The position numbers and the translations under genes are program-made. 52,951 bases of DNA from Armatimonadota bacterium. Its GTDB lineage: Bacteria; Armatimonadota; Fimbriimonadia; Fimbriimonadales; Fimbriimonadaceae. Where the stretch lies: NCBI GenBank assembly GCA_020161505.1, contig JAIUNY010000021.1:1-52951 (forward strand), given 5' to 3'. Shown here in pieces: positions 30,755 to 39,095 of this stretch. Below the pieces are notes generated by a model. That model saw only the letters and a list, made by a program, of their open reading frames with translations. It had not been told where the DNA came from and ran no database searches. Positions within the stretch are counted from its first letter, which is position 1; each line of letters starts with the position of its first letter.

Positions 30755-33700
30755 ATGCAAAAGCATCCAGACGTTACGAAGGGGCGGATCCGCCAGTTCA
30801 TGGAGTTCCAGCTCCAGGAGACCATTTTCCACGACGCTCGACCCGTGAAGGGTGATCTGTTGATTCAGGCATGCGCCAACTCTGACGAGGCGGCGAAGGC
30901 CAAAGAGTGGACGCCGGTTGAGCCGGGTACTGCCTGGGGTCCGACGTACCAAGAGGGTTGGTATCGCTTGAAGCTGAACCTGCCTGAAGGGTGGAAAGGT
31001 AAGCAGGCTGTGTTGCTCAACGGCAATCTCCAGGTTCTGCGATGGACGGAATGGCCGAATCTGGATGTGATGTGCGAAGGCACGGTGTGGCTCAACAATC
31101 GCCAAGTCGGCGGCCTCGACCACGGTCACCCCTACGTCCGACTGAGTGATGACCATCCGGGGGAAGTGTTCATTCAGCTCTTCGCACGGAACCGCGAGAC
31201 CACCGTCCACCGCCCGGAGCAGCCCCGAACCCCGAAACCTGAAAAGGTACCGGACTTCCACGTGGCCCTTCTGGATGAGGAAAAGCTTGCCCTCTTCTAT
31301 GACTGTGAGCATGCATTCAACCTCGCCGAAGCCCACGATGAAAAGGATCCTCTCGTCGCCACGATCATTCGAGCTCTGAACGATATTTGCAACACCTACG
31401 AAGCCGACAAGCCCAAGACCTGGAGTAAGTGCCGCAAGATCCTGAAGGATGCCCTCGGGAGCCTGAACACGGAGTACAAACACACCTTGTATCCGGTGGG
31501 TCACGCGCACCTCGACACCGCCTGGCTGTGGCCGCTCAGCGTCACCCATCTCAAGATGTTCCACACCACGGCGATCCAGCTTGACCTGATCGACCGGTAT
31601 CCGGAGCACGTTTTCGCCCACAGCCAGGCTAGCCAATATGAGTGGCTCGAGAAGGAACAACCCGAGCTTTTCGCACGAGTCAAAGCGGCGATCAAGAAAG
31701 GGCAATGGGAGGTCGTGGGGTCGATGTGGGTGGAGGCGGACTGCAACCTGACCGGCGCAGAGAGCTTGGTCCGGCAGTTCCTCTACGGTCGCCGCTACTT
31801 CCAGCAAAAGCTGGGGGTGGAGACGGTGGACATGTGGCTCCCCGACGTTTTCGGCTACTCCGCCGCCCTGCCTCAGATCCTCAACCGCTTCCAGATCAAG
31901 GCGTTTTTGACCCAAAAGATGAGCTGGAATCAGTTCAACAAGATCCCGCACAACACGTTCTTCTGGAAAGGGATCGACGGAAGCTCGATTTGGACGCACT
32001 TCCCGCCGGTGGACACCTACATTGCCAGTGGCGCGCCCAAAGAGATGATCGATGGCGTGAAGCGTCACCGCGATCAGGGGCGCTCGGATGCCTCACTCTA
32101 TCTCTATGGATTTGGCGATGGCGGCGGCGGCCCAACCGAGTGGCACATCGAGCGACTGCGACGCGCCCGCACGTCTCCTGGTTTGCCATTCGTCGAGAGC
32201 AAGATCAAGGCGAAGCAGTTCTTCACTGAAGTGCGTGAGCAAAGCCATGACTTGATGACCTGGGCGGGTGAGCTCTACTTTGAGTACCATCGAGGCACCT
32301 ACACGAGTCAAGCCGCGAACAAGCGGTTCAATCGTCTCACCGAGTTCTTGCTTCGAGATGCAGAGTGGCTGAGCTGCTTCCGGAAAGACTTTGACAAAGC
32401 CTATCCCGCAGAACGACTGGAGGCGGCCTGGAAGCTGATCCTCCTCAACCAGTTCCACGACATCATCCCTGGCTCCTCAGTGCGCGAAGTTTACGAAGAC
32501 AGTGATCGCGACTACGCCCAAATCATCGAGGAAGGCGAAGCGTTGGTGAAGGAGGCGATGGAGTCGATCTCCAGCGGAATGGATACGAGCGGGATGAATC
32601 AGCCGGTCGCGATTTTCCACAATGCCGACGTGACGAGCGAAGCCAGCCTTCCGTGGACGGCCAAAGAAGCTCCTCAGTCGATCACATGCGGAGAGGAAAG
32701 TCTGCCGGTTCAGCTGGTGGAAACCTCCACCGAGCGTAAGATCATCTTCCCGGTGCCCGCTGCCGCGCGCGGCACGGTCGCCGTGGCCGATTTCAGCGAG
32801 AGTAGCCCCTATCACCAGCAGCGTCTCAAGGTTGGCAGCCGGAAGATTGAATCCGATGAATGGGCGGTGAAGTTTGATGCCAATGGCAACATCACGAGTA
32901 TTCAAAGTCTGGACGATGAGCCGATTGAGTTTATCCAGCCCGGGAAGCTGGCAAATCTGTTCCAGATTCTTGATGACCGCCCGCTGTTCTGGGATGCCTG
33001 GGACACCGACGCCTACGCCCAAGAAACCGCGGTTGATTTGGTGAAGAGCGAGAGCTTTGAGATTGTCGAGCGAGGCCCGGTGCGGGTGGCGGTCGAACTG
33101 GTGAAGACCTTCGGCAAGAGCACGATTCGGCAGCGAATCAGTCTTGGCCCCACCCCAGGAATCCGGTTTGATACCTGGGTCGACTGGCACGAGGACTTCA
33201 AGTTCCTCAAGGTTGCCTTCCCGTTGAACGTGAACACGAATCGGGCGACGTTTGAGATCCAGTTTGGGCACGTTGAGCGACCGACGCACCGCAACACGAG
33301 CTGGGATATGGCTCGGTTTGAGGTCTGCGCGCAAAAGTGGGTGGACATGAGCGAAGGCGGTCACGGTGTGGCCTTGATCAACACGGGCAAGTACGGGCAC
33401 GACGTGCTGGACAACGTTCTCCGCCTCAGCTTGCTTCGATCCCCGAAGGCTCCGGATCCGATCTGCGACCGAGGCCAGCATCACTTTAGCTACGTTCTGA
33501 TGCCGCACTTCGACCAGGTGCAGCACAGCGAGGTGATCCAGGCCGCCTATGCCGTGAACGCTGATCCGCGCATTCTGCCCCTCAAGCCCAGCCAGGGCGA
33601 ATCGGGCGAACTGCCGCCGCTCGTGACGGTGGACAATCGAAGCGTGGTGATTGAATCAGTGAAAAAGGCCGAGGACAGCAAGCACCTGATTGTGCGGATG

Positions 33701-33877
33701 TACGAGTGCCACAACACCCGAGGCGCGGCTCATTTGAGCATGGCGATGCCCATCAAGCGAGCATGGATCGTGGATCTGAACGAGACGGTTCTGAGTGAGT
33801 GCCAAGGCGTCAGCGATGGGACGGTCGCGTTTAGCTACACCCCGTTCGAGATCGTGACCTTGATGGTCGAAATCTAA
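30755..33877 (+). CDS. Alpha-mannosidase, glycoside hydrolase family 38
   Basis: A 1,040-residue zinc enzyme of the bacterial/cytosolic GH38 class. It has a beta-rich N-domain, then the catalytic (beta/alpha)7 barrel: zinc-site HAHLDTAW with His250, His252 and Asp254, MWVEADCNLTGAESLVRQFLYGRRYF, and WLPDVFGYSAALPQIL with nucleophile Asp364. The C-terminal domains are beta-sandwiches (DVLDNVLRLSLLRSPKAPDP is typical). No signal peptide, so likely cytoplasmic, releasing mannose from imported or recycled glycans. TATTCT lies 12 bases before the ATG; little Shine-Dalgarno is seen. Confidence 0.94.
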   Translation: MQKHPDVTKGRIRQFMEFQLQETIFHDARPVKGDLLIQACANSDEAAKAKEWTPVEPGTAWGPTYQEGWYRLKLNLPEGWKGKQAVLLNGNLQVLRWTEWPNLDVMCEGTVWLNNRQVGGLDHGHPYVRLSDDHPGEVFIQLFARNRETTVHRPEQPRTPKPEKVPDFHVALLDEEKLALFYDCEHAFNLAEAHDEKDPLVATIIRALNDICNTYEADKPKTWSKCRKILKDALGSLNTEYKHTLYPVGHAHLDTAWLWPLSVTHLKMFHTTAIQLDLIDRYPEHVFAHSQASQYEWLEKEQPELFARVKAAIKKGQWEVVGSMWVEADCNLTGAESLVRQFLYGRRYFQQKLGVETVDMWLPDVFGYSAALPQILNRFQIKAFLTQKMSWNQFNKIPHNTFFWKGIDGSSIWTHFPPVDTYIASGAPKEMIDGVKRHRDQGRSDASLYLYGFGDGGGGPTEWHIERLRRARTSPGLPFVESKIKAKQFFTEVREQSHDLMTWAGELYFEYHRGTYTSQAANKRFNRLTEFLLRDAEWLSCFRKDFDKAYPAERLEAAWKLILLNQFHDIIPGSSVREVYEDSDRDYAQIIEEGEALVKEAMESISSGMDTSGMNQPVAIFHNADVTSEASLPWTAKEAPQSITCGEESLPVQLVETSTERKIIFPVPAAARGTVAVADFSESSPYHQQRLKVGSRKIESDEWAVKFDANGNITSIQSLDDEPIEFIQPGKLANLFQILDDRPLFWDAWDTDAYAQETAVDLVKSESFEIVERGPVRVAVELVKTFGKSTIRQRISLGPTPGIRFDTWVDWHEDFKFLKVAFPLNVNTNRATFEIQFGHVERPTHRNTSWDMARFEVCAQKWVDMSEGGHGVALINTGKYGHDVLDNVLRLSLLRSPKAPDPICDRGQHHFSYVLMPHFDQVQHSEVIQAAYAVNADPRILPLKPSQGESGELPPLVTVDNRSVVIESVKKAEDSKHLIVRMYECHNTRGAAHLSMAMPIKRAWIVDLNETVLSECQGVSDGTVAFSYTPFEIVTLMVEI

Positions 33878-33898
33878 CCTGGTCAGAGCGAAGAACAG

Positions 33899-33930
33899 AA
33901 AAGCCCCTCGGATCTCGCCGAGGGGCTTTT
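33899..33930. terminator. Bidirectional terminator between GH38 and the TPR gene
   Basis: AAAAGCCCCTCGG (33899-33911) and CCGAGGGGCTTTT (33918-33930) are exact reverse complements around ATCTCG, with A and T tracts for both strands. It serves both convergent genes. Confidence 0.85.
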
Positions 33931-33953
33931 CTTCTGTTGGCGACGAAGTGGGT

Positions 33954-35810
33954 TCAGGCGTCGATTTTGTCGAGCGCTTCCACGAGATCGCCGACTTGAG
34001 CGGGATCCACGCCTTGCTCTTGCATCGCTTGGCGGATTTGCCCGGTGATGCGCCGTGCCTCATCGCCATGACCGGCACGCTTAGCCGCTGCGGCGTAGCC
34101 GACGGCAATCGGGAGCGATCCAGGCATGTTGCCGAGCGCGATCTGCATCAGTTGCATGGCTTCATCGTGCTTGCCTTGACCACCCAGAGCGTTGCTCAGC
34201 TCGACATAGCCCGGCTCGCACGCAGGGAACATCTCGAGCAGTCGGCGAGCCGATTGCTCGGCCTCCTCGAACTCTTCGAGCTTGTTTTGGCCGCTGGCGA
34301 GCAGGAGCCACATCTTCCAGTAGTCGCCGAGCCATTGGCGCATCGGACGCAGGTCGGCAACGGAGCCCTCAAAGTCTCCGGCATCCGCCTTCTCCGAGGC
34401 TCCCTTGACCGCTTCGACGCGCTTGGGTTGCTCGATTTCGATCAGCCAAGCGTTGGCGTTGGCGGCAAGATTTGGATCGGGTTGGGTGGCGAGAAGTTGT
34501 CGGAGAACATCCGGCACCTCAAATTCGCGGTTGGCACGGGCAAGGGTTTGGGCGTATTCCCAAAGCAGCTGCTGATCGGTCGGCGCGACATCGATGCAGT
34601 CCTCATAGAAGTCCATGGCACGGTCAAGCTCATCTTCCTTCTGGGCCAGATACGGAGCGTAGTAGCGCTTGATGATCGTGTTGTCTTCCAGAACTTCGAG
34701 TGCGCGATCGAAAGCACGCACACCTTCCTGCTCGCGACCGGTGGCGAGAAGCGACATCGCGTAGCGAGCGTGAGCCTTGGCGTTTTGCTCATTCTTTCGG
34801 ATGAGATCGTTCCAGAGCTCGGGAACCTCGTGCCCTCGTCCGGTTTGGGCGAGCACTTCGCTCAGAAGATCGAGCGAAGGCTTCTCGTCATCTTCCATCT
34901 CGGTGGCCTTGCGCAAGTTGCGCTCTGCGTTCACGGGCATGCCGAGTGCGAGTTGCATGCGGGCGAGGCGGTGGAGGATCGCCGGTTCTTCGGGAGCAAG
35001 TTGGGCGGCCTTTTCGTAGGCATCGCTGGAGCCTTGCGCATTGCCGACGGTTTCATAGAACTCTCCCATCGCGAACCACGCGCGCGAATCATCCGGCTCC
35101 TGAGCGGTCAGACCCTTGATGGTTTCCTCGATCGCCCGGGCATCACCGACGCGGAACTGGGTGCAGATGCGGCAAAGCTGAACCTGAATGAGGAACGGAG
35201 CCTCCCAGTCCTTGTCTGCGGCGATGGCCTCTTGGAGCAGATCCATGTACGGCTTGACATCCCAGGTGCTGACGATTTGGCCCTGAGCTTGCTCGATGAA
35301 CTTCAGGGCATCGTAGCCTTGAAGGAACTTGAGGAAGGCGGCGGAATCCTTGGTGCCGAAGAGGTTCTCGTCCTCTTGGAGATCGGCGTGGAGTTCGCCA
35401 CCCGCGATCTTGAGAACGAATTCGATGGCGGACCGCAAGGCCCCGAAAATGCCGCCCGGGAGATAGGTGAAGTCTTCTTGCGCGAGAGGAGTTTGCGGAT
35501 CCTCGGCCCAGACGCGGATCGTGATGGAACCACTGTCACCGGTCTCGGTGAACAGGCCATCGATCATCCGGTCGAACTGGGCTTGCTGCCGGAACTGCCC
35601 GAGGATTTCAGGGTCGTTCAGCGATTCACTGGGGTTGATGAGGGCAAATCGGGGGATGCCTTGCTCCTCGACTTGGGCCATGTAGTTGGCGGCGTCGATT
35701 TGCGATTCCGTGTTGCCTTGAACAATTTCGACAAGGTAGTTGGCAAGCTGGCGCGCGAGTTCGGGTCGCGTACCTGGGCCAGCATTAAACGGCAAGACGG
35801 CAATTCGCAT
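33954..35810 (-). CDS. TPR-repeat protein with N-terminal nucleotide- or ligand-binding-like domain
   Basis: A 618-residue cytoplasmic protein. Residues 1-130 form an alpha/beta domain (MRIAVLPFNAGPGTRPELARQLANYLVEIVQGN...) that resembles the TolB/'FlgO'-like segment often fused to TPRs. From about 190 on it is built of tetratricopeptide-like helix pairs (e.g. DDSRAWFAMGEFYETVGNAQGSSDAYEKAAQLAPEEPAILHRLARMQLALG). No enzyme motif. TACACT ends 7 bases before the ATG with no Shine-Dalgarno, so the mRNA is probably leaderless. Role unknown; scaffold or stress-network protein. Confidence 0.7.
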   Translation of the reverse strand: MRIAVLPFNAGPGTRPELARQLANYLVEIVQGNTESQIDAANYMAQVEEQGIPRFALINPSESLNDPEILGQFRQQAQFDRMIDGLFTETGDSGSITIRVWAEDPQTPLAQEDFTYLPGGIFGALRSAIEFVLKIAGGELHADLQEDENLFGTKDSAAFLKFLQGYDALKFIEQAQGQIVSTWDVKPYMDLLQEAIAADKDWEAPFLIQVQLCRICTQFRVGDARAIEETIKGLTAQEPDDSRAWFAMGEFYETVGNAQGSSDAYEKAAQLAPEEPAILHRLARMQLALGMPVNAERNLRKATEMEDDEKPSLDLLSEVLAQTGRGHEVPELWNDLIRKNEQNAKAHARYAMSLLATGREQEGVRAFDRALEVLEDNTIIKRYYAPYLAQKEDELDRAMDFYEDCIDVAPTDQQLLWEYAQTLARANREFEVPDVLRQLLATQPDPNLAANANAWLIEIEQPKRVEAVKGASEKADAGDFEGSVADLRPMRQWLGDYWKMWLLLASGQNKLEEFEEAEQSARRLLEMFPACEPGYVELSNALGGQGKHDEAMQLMQIALGNMPGSLPIAVGYAAAAKRAGHGDEARRITGQIRQAMQEQGVDPAQVGDLVEALDKIDA

Positions 35811-35875
35811 GTCTGGCAGTGTACCGCTCGCCCTGATGTCCCAGCGGACCGGGAATCAGACGCTGGATCAGGCGA

Positions 35876-36901
35876 TCAGAACGAGAGGACGCACTTGCCG
35901 GCTTGACCGGATTTCATTGCTTGGATTGCCGATTCGAACTCGGTGTAGTCAAACTGGTGAGTGACCACCGGGGTGACGTCGAGCCCTTTTTCGGCAAGGA
36001 GCCAGGTCATTTGATCCCAGGTTTCCCACATTTTGCGACCCACGATCCCGTGCACTTGCAGCCCGTTGAAGATGATCGTGTTGAAATCAACGTGCTGCTG
36101 GGCATCGGCGTAGACACCGAGCAGGCTGACGCGTCCGCCCTTGCGCGTGTGCTTCAGAGCCAAGTTGAGCGAAGACGGGTGCCCGCTCATCTCGAGCGTT
36201 GCATCGACGCCTTTGGGCTCGAGACGAGCGAGCGCGGCATCGACATCCTCTTTCGCCGGATTCAGAATGAGATCGGTGCCGAGCCGCTCGCCCATCTCCA
36301 TGCGGTAAGGCGAGATTTCCGTGGCGTACACCTTCTTGGCCCCGAGAGCTTTGCAAATCGCCACGGCGAAGAGTCCGATTGGGCCAAGGCCGGTGATGAG
36401 AATGGTGCGCCCTTCCACCGGGCCATCCATGACGGTGTGAACGGCGTTGCCGAGAGCGTCGAGCATGCTGGCAACATCTTTGGGAACCACGGTTGGAACG
36501 GGGCGAGCATTCATCGCCGGGATGACGGCGTAGGGGGCAAAGCCTCCGTCGACGTCCACGCCCAAGATCTCGGTGGTGTCGTCAATATGCCCATCCCCAG
36601 CGAGGTATTGCGGCGAAAGCGGATCGACGATGTGAGATTCGGAGGCAACGAAATCGCCGACGGCGCGATCCGTGACCCTTTCGCCCACTTCGACGATGGT
36701 GCCGCAGAACTCGTGGCCGACGATGCGGGGGGGCTTCATTCGCCCGCTGCTCCAGGCGTCCCAGTTGTAGATGTGCAGGTCGGTGCCGCAGAGGGAAGCA
36801 CGTTCGACCCGGAGCTTGACGCAACCGGGACGGATTTCCGGTTCGGGGACGTCGATGATCTCCAGGCCTGGTTCTGGCCTCACTTTGGCGATGGCATGCA
36901 C
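35876..36901 (-). CDS. tdh: L-threonine 3-dehydrogenase-like zinc alcohol dehydrogenase lacking the structural zinc site
   Basis: A 341-residue MDR-family NAD-dependent dehydrogenase, exactly the length of E. coli Tdh. The catalytic zinc ligands are present: Cys38 (ASLCGTDLHIYNWDAW), His63 and Glu64 (VGHEFCGTIVEVG). The Rossmann segment GLGPIGLFAVAICKALGAKKVYATEISPYRMEMGERLGTDLILNP is intact. The lobe that holds four cysteines for structural zinc in Tdh reads ESHIVDPLSPQYLAGDGHID here, with no cysteine. Threonine is the likely substrate, but other polyols are possible. Starts at GTG; TACAGT lies 6 bases before it, so leaderless. Confidence 0.85.
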   Translation of the reverse strand: MHAIAKVRPEPGLEIIDVPEPEIRPGCVKLRVERASLCGTDLHIYNWDAWSSGRMKPPRIVGHEFCGTIVEVGERVTDRAVGDFVASESHIVDPLSPQYLAGDGHIDDTTEILGVDVDGGFAPYAVIPAMNARPVPTVVPKDVASMLDALGNAVHTVMDGPVEGRTILITGLGPIGLFAVAICKALGAKKVYATEISPYRMEMGERLGTDLILNPAKEDVDAALARLEPKGVDATLEMSGHPSSLNLALKHTRKGGRVSLLGVYADAQQHVDFNTIIFNGLQVHGIVGRKMWETWDQMTWLLAEKGLDVTPVVTHQFDYTEFESAIQAMKSGQAGKCVLSF

Positions 36902-36927
36902 GCGAAAACTGTACCTCTGGCGCCTTG

Positions 36928-36942
36928 TTAACGTAGGGTTAA
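36928..36942. promoter_or_regulatory. Inverted repeat upstream of tdh
   Basis: TTAAC-GTAGG-GTTAA is a perfect interrupted palindrome 26 bp before the tdh start, upstream of its TACAGT box. It could be an operator for tdh or for the divergent gene. Confidence 0.35.
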
Positions 36943-37055
36943 TGGAGACGGTGTAGCGTGAATCCGGCCTTAAGGGCAGCGCAGTTTGAAAACCCGTTCC
37001 GCAGCCATGCTAAACTTTCAGGACTCGGCCCGCGCCGGGCCCTGGAGTTATAACG

Positions 37056-38183
37056 TTGGGAAGTGCCTACACACCTGGATTAACCGTTAGCGGAGACACC
37101 GTCGTTGAACGCATTCGGCGATTGCCGATCAAAGGCGAGGTCTTGGTGAAAGCCGGCGACGTGGTGGATCACGATTCTGTGATTGCCCGCGCCATGCTTC
37201 CCGGCTTGCTACAAACCGTTCGACTGGCCGAGAAGCTTGGGGTCGAAGCAAAGGAGGGCCCGGGAATGAGCCGTTTCCAACCGGGAGACGAGGTCAGCAC
37301 GGGCGATTTGATTGCCGAAACGAAGGGCTTGTTTGGCAAGTACTTCAAGCAACAGGTTCTCTCCGAGTACACCGGGGTGGTGGATTCGCTCTCTGAAGTC
37401 ACGGGCAACATCCTGATCCGGGAGCCTTCGATTCCCGTCGATATGTCGGCGTATATCAAAGGCACGGTCAAGAGCGTCATGGAAGGCGAGGGCGCCATCA
37501 TCGAGACCCGAGGTGCGATGGTGCAGGGCATTTTCGGGATTGGAGGAGAGCGCAACGGCAAGATTCGCGTCGCGGTCAGCGGCCCCGATCAAGTTCTGGA
37601 AGCCTCGAACATCCTGGATACTGACGCAGGGATGATCCTCGTTGGGGGAGCCGGTGTCAGCTACGACGCCTTGGTTCGTGCCAACGAGGTAGGAGTCTTT
37701 GGACTCGTGGTCGGTGCTGTGCGTGATGTTGATCTCACCCAACTGTTGGGTTACGATATCGGCGTTGCGATCACCGGTCAGGAAGAGGTGAACACGACGT
37801 TGGTGGTCACCGAAGGTTTTGGCAAACTCAGCATGGCTGCGCGGACGTTCAAACTGCTGCAATCCCTGGAGGGTCGCAGTGCCAGCTTGAACGGTGCCAC
37901 CCAGATCCGCGCCGGCGTCATTCGGCCCGAACTCATTGCTCCCTCGGAACAGACGGGCGACATGAGCCACGGGGCGGGCGGCGGCAACGAACTCAAAATC
38001 GGAACCCCGATTCGCGTGATCCGAGAACCCTACTTTGGGGCTCTTGGTGAAGTGACCGGGCTCCCGGCGCAACTGCAAACAGTTGAATCGGGCGCAGAAG
38101 TCCGCGTTCTTGAGGCGAAGCTCGACGATGGTCAAGTGGTGTGCGTACCACGGGCTAATGTCGAGATCATCGCCACATCATGA
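37056..38183 (+). CDS. Conserved barrel-sandwich/KOW-like hypothetical protein
   Basis: A 375-residue protein without signal or membrane segment. The N-terminal part has barrel-sandwich repeats (LPIKGEVLVKAGDVVDHDSVIARAMLPG, RFQPGDEVSTGDLIAETKGLFGKYFKQQVLSEYTGVVDSLSEVTGNILIREPS) like lipoyl or RnfC-type hairpins. The middle (DAGMILVGGAGVSYDALVRANEVGVFGLVVGAVRDVDLTQLLGYDIG) is alpha/beta, and the C-terminus is KOW-like (GTPIRVIREPYFGALGEVTGLP). The TTG start has GGAG 9 bases upstream. Its stop overlaps the response regulator by 4 bp, so they form an operon. Function unknown. Confidence 0.7.
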   Translation: MGSAYTPGLTVSGDTVVERIRRLPIKGEVLVKAGDVVDHDSVIARAMLPGLLQTVRLAEKLGVEAKEGPGMSRFQPGDEVSTGDLIAETKGLFGKYFKQQVLSEYTGVVDSLSEVTGNILIREPSIPVDMSAYIKGTVKSVMEGEGAIIETRGAMVQGIFGIGGERNGKIRVAVSGPDQVLEASNILDTDAGMILVGGAGVSYDALVRANEVGVFGLVVGAVRDVDLTQLLGYDIGVAITGQEEVNTTLVVTEGFGKLSMAARTFKLLQSLEGRSASLNGATQIRAGVIRPELIAPSEQTGDMSHGAGGGNELKIGTPIRVIREPYFGALGEVTGLPAQLQTVESGAEVRVLEAKLDDGQVVCVPRANVEIIATS

Positions 38184-38848
38184 AGATTCTGCTCGTCGAC
38201 GACGAAGAAACGATCGTAGAAACGGTCGAACATAAACTCCGCCGGGAAGGCTTCACTGTCTTCTCGGCGGGAACAGCTGAGGAAGGGATGCGCCTCTATC
38301 GGCTGGTCAAGCCCGATCTGTTGGTGCTTGACATCATGCTCCCCCGAAGATCTGGGGTTGAGCTCGCCGAGTCGGTTCGCAAGGATAGCTCGGTCCCGAT
38401 TATCTTTTTGAGCGCAAAAGCCGCCGAGGAAGATCGAGTTCAGGGCTTGGAACTGGCCGACGACTACGTGACCAAGCCGTTTAGCCTCGCCGAACTTGCC
38501 GCTCGGGTGAAGAGCGTTTTGCGTCGTGTTTCGGGTGAAAATGCCTCGGAGATCGTGGAGTCGCAGAATCTGAAGATCGACCCGCGCACCCACGAGGCGT
38601 GGCTTGATGACAAGCCCCTCACGCTTTCGCCGAAGGAGTTTGCTCTTCTCCAGTTTATGGCCCGGAACAAGGGCCAAGTGTTCAGCCGGGAGGCGTTGCT
38701 CGACCGGGTTTGGGGTCACGATGCGTACGTCAGCGCGAGGACGGTGGACGTTCATATCCGCTGGCTGCGGGAGAGGATTGAGGTGGATGCCAGCAAGCCC
38801 ATCCGAATCCTGACGGTTCGCGGTGTGGGTTATAAGTTCGTGGGTTGA
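38180..38848 (+). CDS. OmpR-family response regulator with a one-residue loop deletion
   Basis: A 222-residue DNA-binding response regulator. The receiver has Asp7/Asp8, phospho-acceptor Asp51 (LVLDIMLP), Ser78 (FLSAK) and Lys99 (TKPF). The OmpR winged helix follows (LTLSPKEFALLQFMARNKGQVFSREALLDRVWGHDAYVSARTVDVHIRWLRERIE...RGVGYKF). In the canonical GLELGADDYVTKPF loop the Gly is missing: the sequence reads GLELADDYVTKPF. No histidine kinase is nearby; it overlaps the unknown barrel-sandwich gene by 4 bp. Phosphorylation partner unknown. Confidence 0.92.
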   Translation: MKILLVDDEETIVETVEHKLRREGFTVFSAGTAEEGMRLYRLVKPDLLVLDIMLPRRSGVELAESVRKDSSVPIIFLSAKAAEEDRVQGLELADDYVTKPFSLAELAARVKSVLRRVSGENASEIVESQNLKIDPRTHEAWLDDKPLTLSPKEFALLQFMARNKGQVFSREALLDRVWGHDAYVSARTVDVHIRWLRERIEVDASKPIRILTVRGVGYKFVG

Positions 38849-38877
38849 ATCAACGCCTCACGGGAGTTTGGAATCGA

Positions 38878-39002
38878 GTGCCCCGATCCCTACAGGGTCG
38901 GGTGGTATGTCGGTTGCGGAACATCTCCAACCGCTGGGAGCAGACGCTTTCTAACGTGCTCAGACCAAGCAATTCCCGACCGTGAAGGGATCGGGGCACC
39001 CC
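38878..39002. repeat. Second inverted pair of REP-like repeats
   Basis: Copies at 38878-38902 (minus orientation, GTGCCCCGATCCCTACAGGG start) and 38973-39002 (plus orientation) face each other over 70 bp, as in the pair at 3801-3945. The stem and GGCACCC tail are conserved. It lies in the space between the response-regulator and pspA genes, which are convergent. Confidence 0.8.
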
Positions 39003-39042
39003 AGTTTTTGCCTCCACTGAGATCCCGGAACCGGGGGCAAAA

Positions 39043-39077
39043 AAAGCGGCTCCTGCTGAAAGAGCAGGAGCCGCTTT
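39043..39077 (-). terminator. Terminator of pspA
   Basis: AAAGCGGCTCCTGCT and AGCAGGAGCCGCTTT form a 15-bp perfect stem with a 5-base loop; on the minus strand a run of Ts follows. It is 18 bp past the pspA stop. Confidence 0.85.
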
Positions 39078-39095
39078 GGACGGATCGAACCGCGC

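Noticed and set aside
30722-32068. 448-codon minus-strand frame opposite the GH38 gene
   Set aside because: Antisense to the zinc-site and nucleophile motifs of alpha-mannosidase; no domain.
33948-35906. 652-codon plus-strand frame opposite the TPR gene
   Set aside because: The minus strand encodes clear TPR helices and has a -10 box at its start; the plus frame has no recognisable domain.
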